A stretch of 64,000 nt of DNA, from contig CAWAJM010000001.1 of NCBI GenBank assembly GCA_963782445.1, positions 1,798,001-1,862,000 on the forward strand, given 5' to 3'. The translations under genes and the position numbers were made by a program. The stretch is from ZC4RG20 sp963782445. Lineage in GTDB: Bacteria > Pseudomonadota > Gammaproteobacteria > Steroidobacterales > Rariloculaceae. Below are positions 61,321 to 64,000 of this stretch, piece by piece (the stretch's first letter is position 1; each line of letters starts with the position of its first letter). A model generated the notes under the pieces. It searched no databases and was not told the DNA's origin. It was given only the letters and a program-made list of their open reading frames with translations.

Positions 61321-62645
61321 TCGTTCATCAAGCGTGCGCCCCAATCGGCGGCCGCGGCCGCAATCGCGCCCGTATCCATGCGCGTGAGCTCGCCCTGCGC
61401 GACGAGGTGCTCGCCAGCGACCCATACGTCGCTGACGGCGTCTCTCGAGGCAGCGTAAACCAGCTGCGAGAGCGGATCGAGAACGGGCTGCAGCGCCAGC
61501 TTCGCGAGCGAGACGCAGACCAGATCGGCGGCCTTGCCCGGTACGAGCGAGCCGATCTCGCCGTCGAGGCCGAGGGCGCGCGCACCGCCGAGCGTCGCCA
61601 TCTCGAGCGCGGCCGCGGCGGTCACGGCGCTCGCGTCGCCGGCGACCTGCTTGCCGAGCAGTGCGGCGAGCTCGAGCTCCGACCATAGGTCGAGCCGGTT
61701 GTTGCTTGCGGCGCCGTCGGTGCCGAGCGCGACGTTGGCCCCCGCGGCGCGCAGCGCGGCCACCTCGCAGAGGCCGCTCGCGAGCTTGAGGTTGGAGCGC
61801 GGACAGTGCACGACGCTGGCGCGGGCGGCGCCGAGCGTCTCGATCTCGGTGGGCAGCAGATGCGTCGCGTGCACGGCCATGAGCGCCGGCGTCACGAGCC
61901 CGAGCGTCTCGAGCCGGGCCAGCGGCCGGCGGCGCGTCGCGGCCAGCGCCTCGGAGATCTCGGCGGCCGTCTCGTGCAGATGCATGTGAACGGGCACGTC
62001 GAGCTCATCGGCGAGCCGGCGGACTTGGGCGAGCGTGCCGTCCGCGACCGTGTAGGGCGCGTGCGGTGCGAACGTCGTCGAGATCAGCGGCTCGCCTTTG
62101 TAGCGGTCGCGGACGGCCAGCCCCTTGCTCACGTATTCGCCCGGGCCCGTCGCCCATACGGTCGGCGCCTCGAGCACGATCATGCCGATCGCGGCCCGCA
62201 TGCCTGCCTCGAGCGCCGTCTCGGCGACCGCGTCGGGGAAGAAGTACATGTCCGCGAAGCAGGTGATGCCGCCGCGCAGCATCTCGGCGATCGCGAGCCG
62301 GGTGCCATCGGCGACGAACTCCGGTCCCATCCATTGCGACTCGGCCGGCCAGATGCGCTCGCGCAGCCAGCGCTCGAGGGGCAGGTCGTCGGCGAAGCCG
62401 CGCAGCAGGGCCATTGCGGCATGGCAATGGGCATTGACGAGGCCGGGCAGCAGCACGTGGTCGGGCCGCTCGTGCAGCGCGTCCGGAACGAAGCGCCGCT
62501 CGGCCTCGGCGCGCGGCTCGAGCGCGAGGATGCGTCCGCCGTCGACGGCCAGTGCGCAGCCGGTCTCGACGCGGATCTCGGGCTCGACGGCGATCGTCCA
62601 TCGGGGACAGATCAAGGCGTCGATGCGTTGACGTGAGTTCGACAT
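61317..62645 (-). CDS. mtaD: 5-methylthioadenosine/S-adenosylhomocysteine deaminase (TRZ/ATZ family)
   Basis: A 442-residue amidohydrolase. Metal ligands are HCH at residues 73-75 in GLVNAHCHAAMALLRG, then MHLHETAAEI and GTDGAASNNRLDLW. Family members deaminate methylthioadenosine, SAH or related nucleosides, helping to remove products of SAM use. That fits its operon with the SAM-dependent UbiG. First gene of the mtaD-ubiG-mupP-SDR operon. On minus, TATACT at 62708-62703 is a weak -10 candidate. Confidence 0.93.
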   Translation of the reverse strand: MSNSRQRIDALICPRWTIAVEPEIRVETGCALAVDGGRILALEPRAEAERRFVPDALHERPDHVLLPGLVNAHCHAAMALLRGFADDLPLERWLRERIWPAESQWMGPEFVADGTRLAIAEMLRGGITCFADMYFFPDAVAETALEAGMRAAIGMIVLEAPTVWATGPGEYVSKGLAVRDRYKGEPLISTTFAPHAPYTVADGTLAQVRRLADELDVPVHMHLHETAAEISEALAATRRRPLARLETLGLVTPALMAVHATHLLPTEIETLGAARASVVHCPRSNLKLASGLCEVAALRAAGANVALGTDGAASNNRLDLWSELELAALLGKQVAGDASAVTAAAALEMATLGGARALGLDGEIGSLVPGKAADLVCVSLAKLALQPVLDPLSQLVYAASRDAVSDVWVAGEHLVAQGELTRMDTGAIAAAAADWGARLMNE

Positions 62646-62921
62646 GGAGCTGGCGGTCGGTTCAGTGCCGTTTTCGGGTGCGCTTCCCGGAAATTGGCCG
62701 CAAGTATACCGGCGCCCAGGTTCCGGCGCTGGGGGTCGAGGGCCCCTCTGTGATAGAATTCCCGGGATTTTTCGAGCACCTTAGGCCCGGTTGTCGGGCA
62801 GCTTGGACGCCTCGACAACCGCCGCGCGCGAGGGCGCGCACGCACCTAACCTCGCGGTCTCACGAGCTCTCCTTGACGCGCGTCAACGTGGAGGCCGGCG
62901 GCGTTTTTTTGAGCAAAACGA

Positions 62922-64000
<1,079 letters not shown>

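Overview
The window is GC-rich chromosomal DNA, densely coding on both strands. The housekeeping content points to a gammaproteobacterium. It carries zipA between smc and ligA, the rimP-nusA-infB-rbfA-truB-rpsO-pnp order, dksA next to gluQRS, and a mtaD-ubiG-HAD phosphatase-SDR block divergent from gyrA, as in Pseudomonas. The DksA type (CxxT/CxxA with a Lys-rich N-terminal tail) and the GTAG-headed REP repeats recall Xanthomonadales, Nevskiales or Steroidobacterales relatives. Placement at family level is inference.

Region by region. (1) 1-5937, minus strand: a compact operon for a group 3b bidirectional [NiFe]-hydrogenase (beta, gamma, delta and alpha subunits). A cyclic-nucleotide-binding-fold protein is inserted between beta and gamma. 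It is followed by the maturation protease, an unusual HypA lacking its zinc domain, and hypF, which leaves the window. (2) 6086-24558: ppsA, dgkA, a PAP2 phosphatase, an SRPBCC protein, hemW, a DUF3179 protein, a shortened cytochrome c, a DUF5666-type lipoprotein, class I FBP aldolase, a PEBP protein, two overlapping GTPases, a YihY/BrkB membrane protein and a DUF6152 pair. (3) 24560-28433: a zone of decay with a PQQ-dehydrogenase fragment, a 5'-truncated hybrid histidine kinase with an internal deletion, and a second hybrid kinase that is truncated and frameshifted. (4) 28684-30641: a Tat-exported aldo/keto-reductase-like protein, a small coiled-coil protein and a cytochrome c. (5) 30687-39577: the transcription/translation operon, preceded by a leader with two intrinsic terminators. 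(6) 39854-48757: gluQRS, dksA and queF on minus, then smc, zipA and ligA on plus. (7) 48760-53052: an AT-richer accessory island with two DUF6502 proteins (predicted HTH) around an exported protein made of 41 copies of the octapeptide GITGSGSR on either side of a DUF5666-like domain. (8) 53143-64000: a PpiC foldase, bolA, yciB, yciO, an M50 protease, scpA, scpB, rluB, the SDR-mupP-ubiG-mtaD operon and the start of gyrA.

The best candidate for an undescribed system is the DUF6502 / GITGSGSR-repeat / DUF6502 island. Its first repeat array is almost perfectly homogenised in 72-bp higher-order units. Secondary points of interest are the zinc-less HypA, two REP-type elements that share a 54-nt core but have unrelated 30-bp inverted arms, two short AT-rich patches inside conserved genes (pnp and mupP), and two genes (bolA, rluB) whose only sensible start is CTG. 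No tRNA, rRNA, CRISPR array or intact insertion sequence was recognised.
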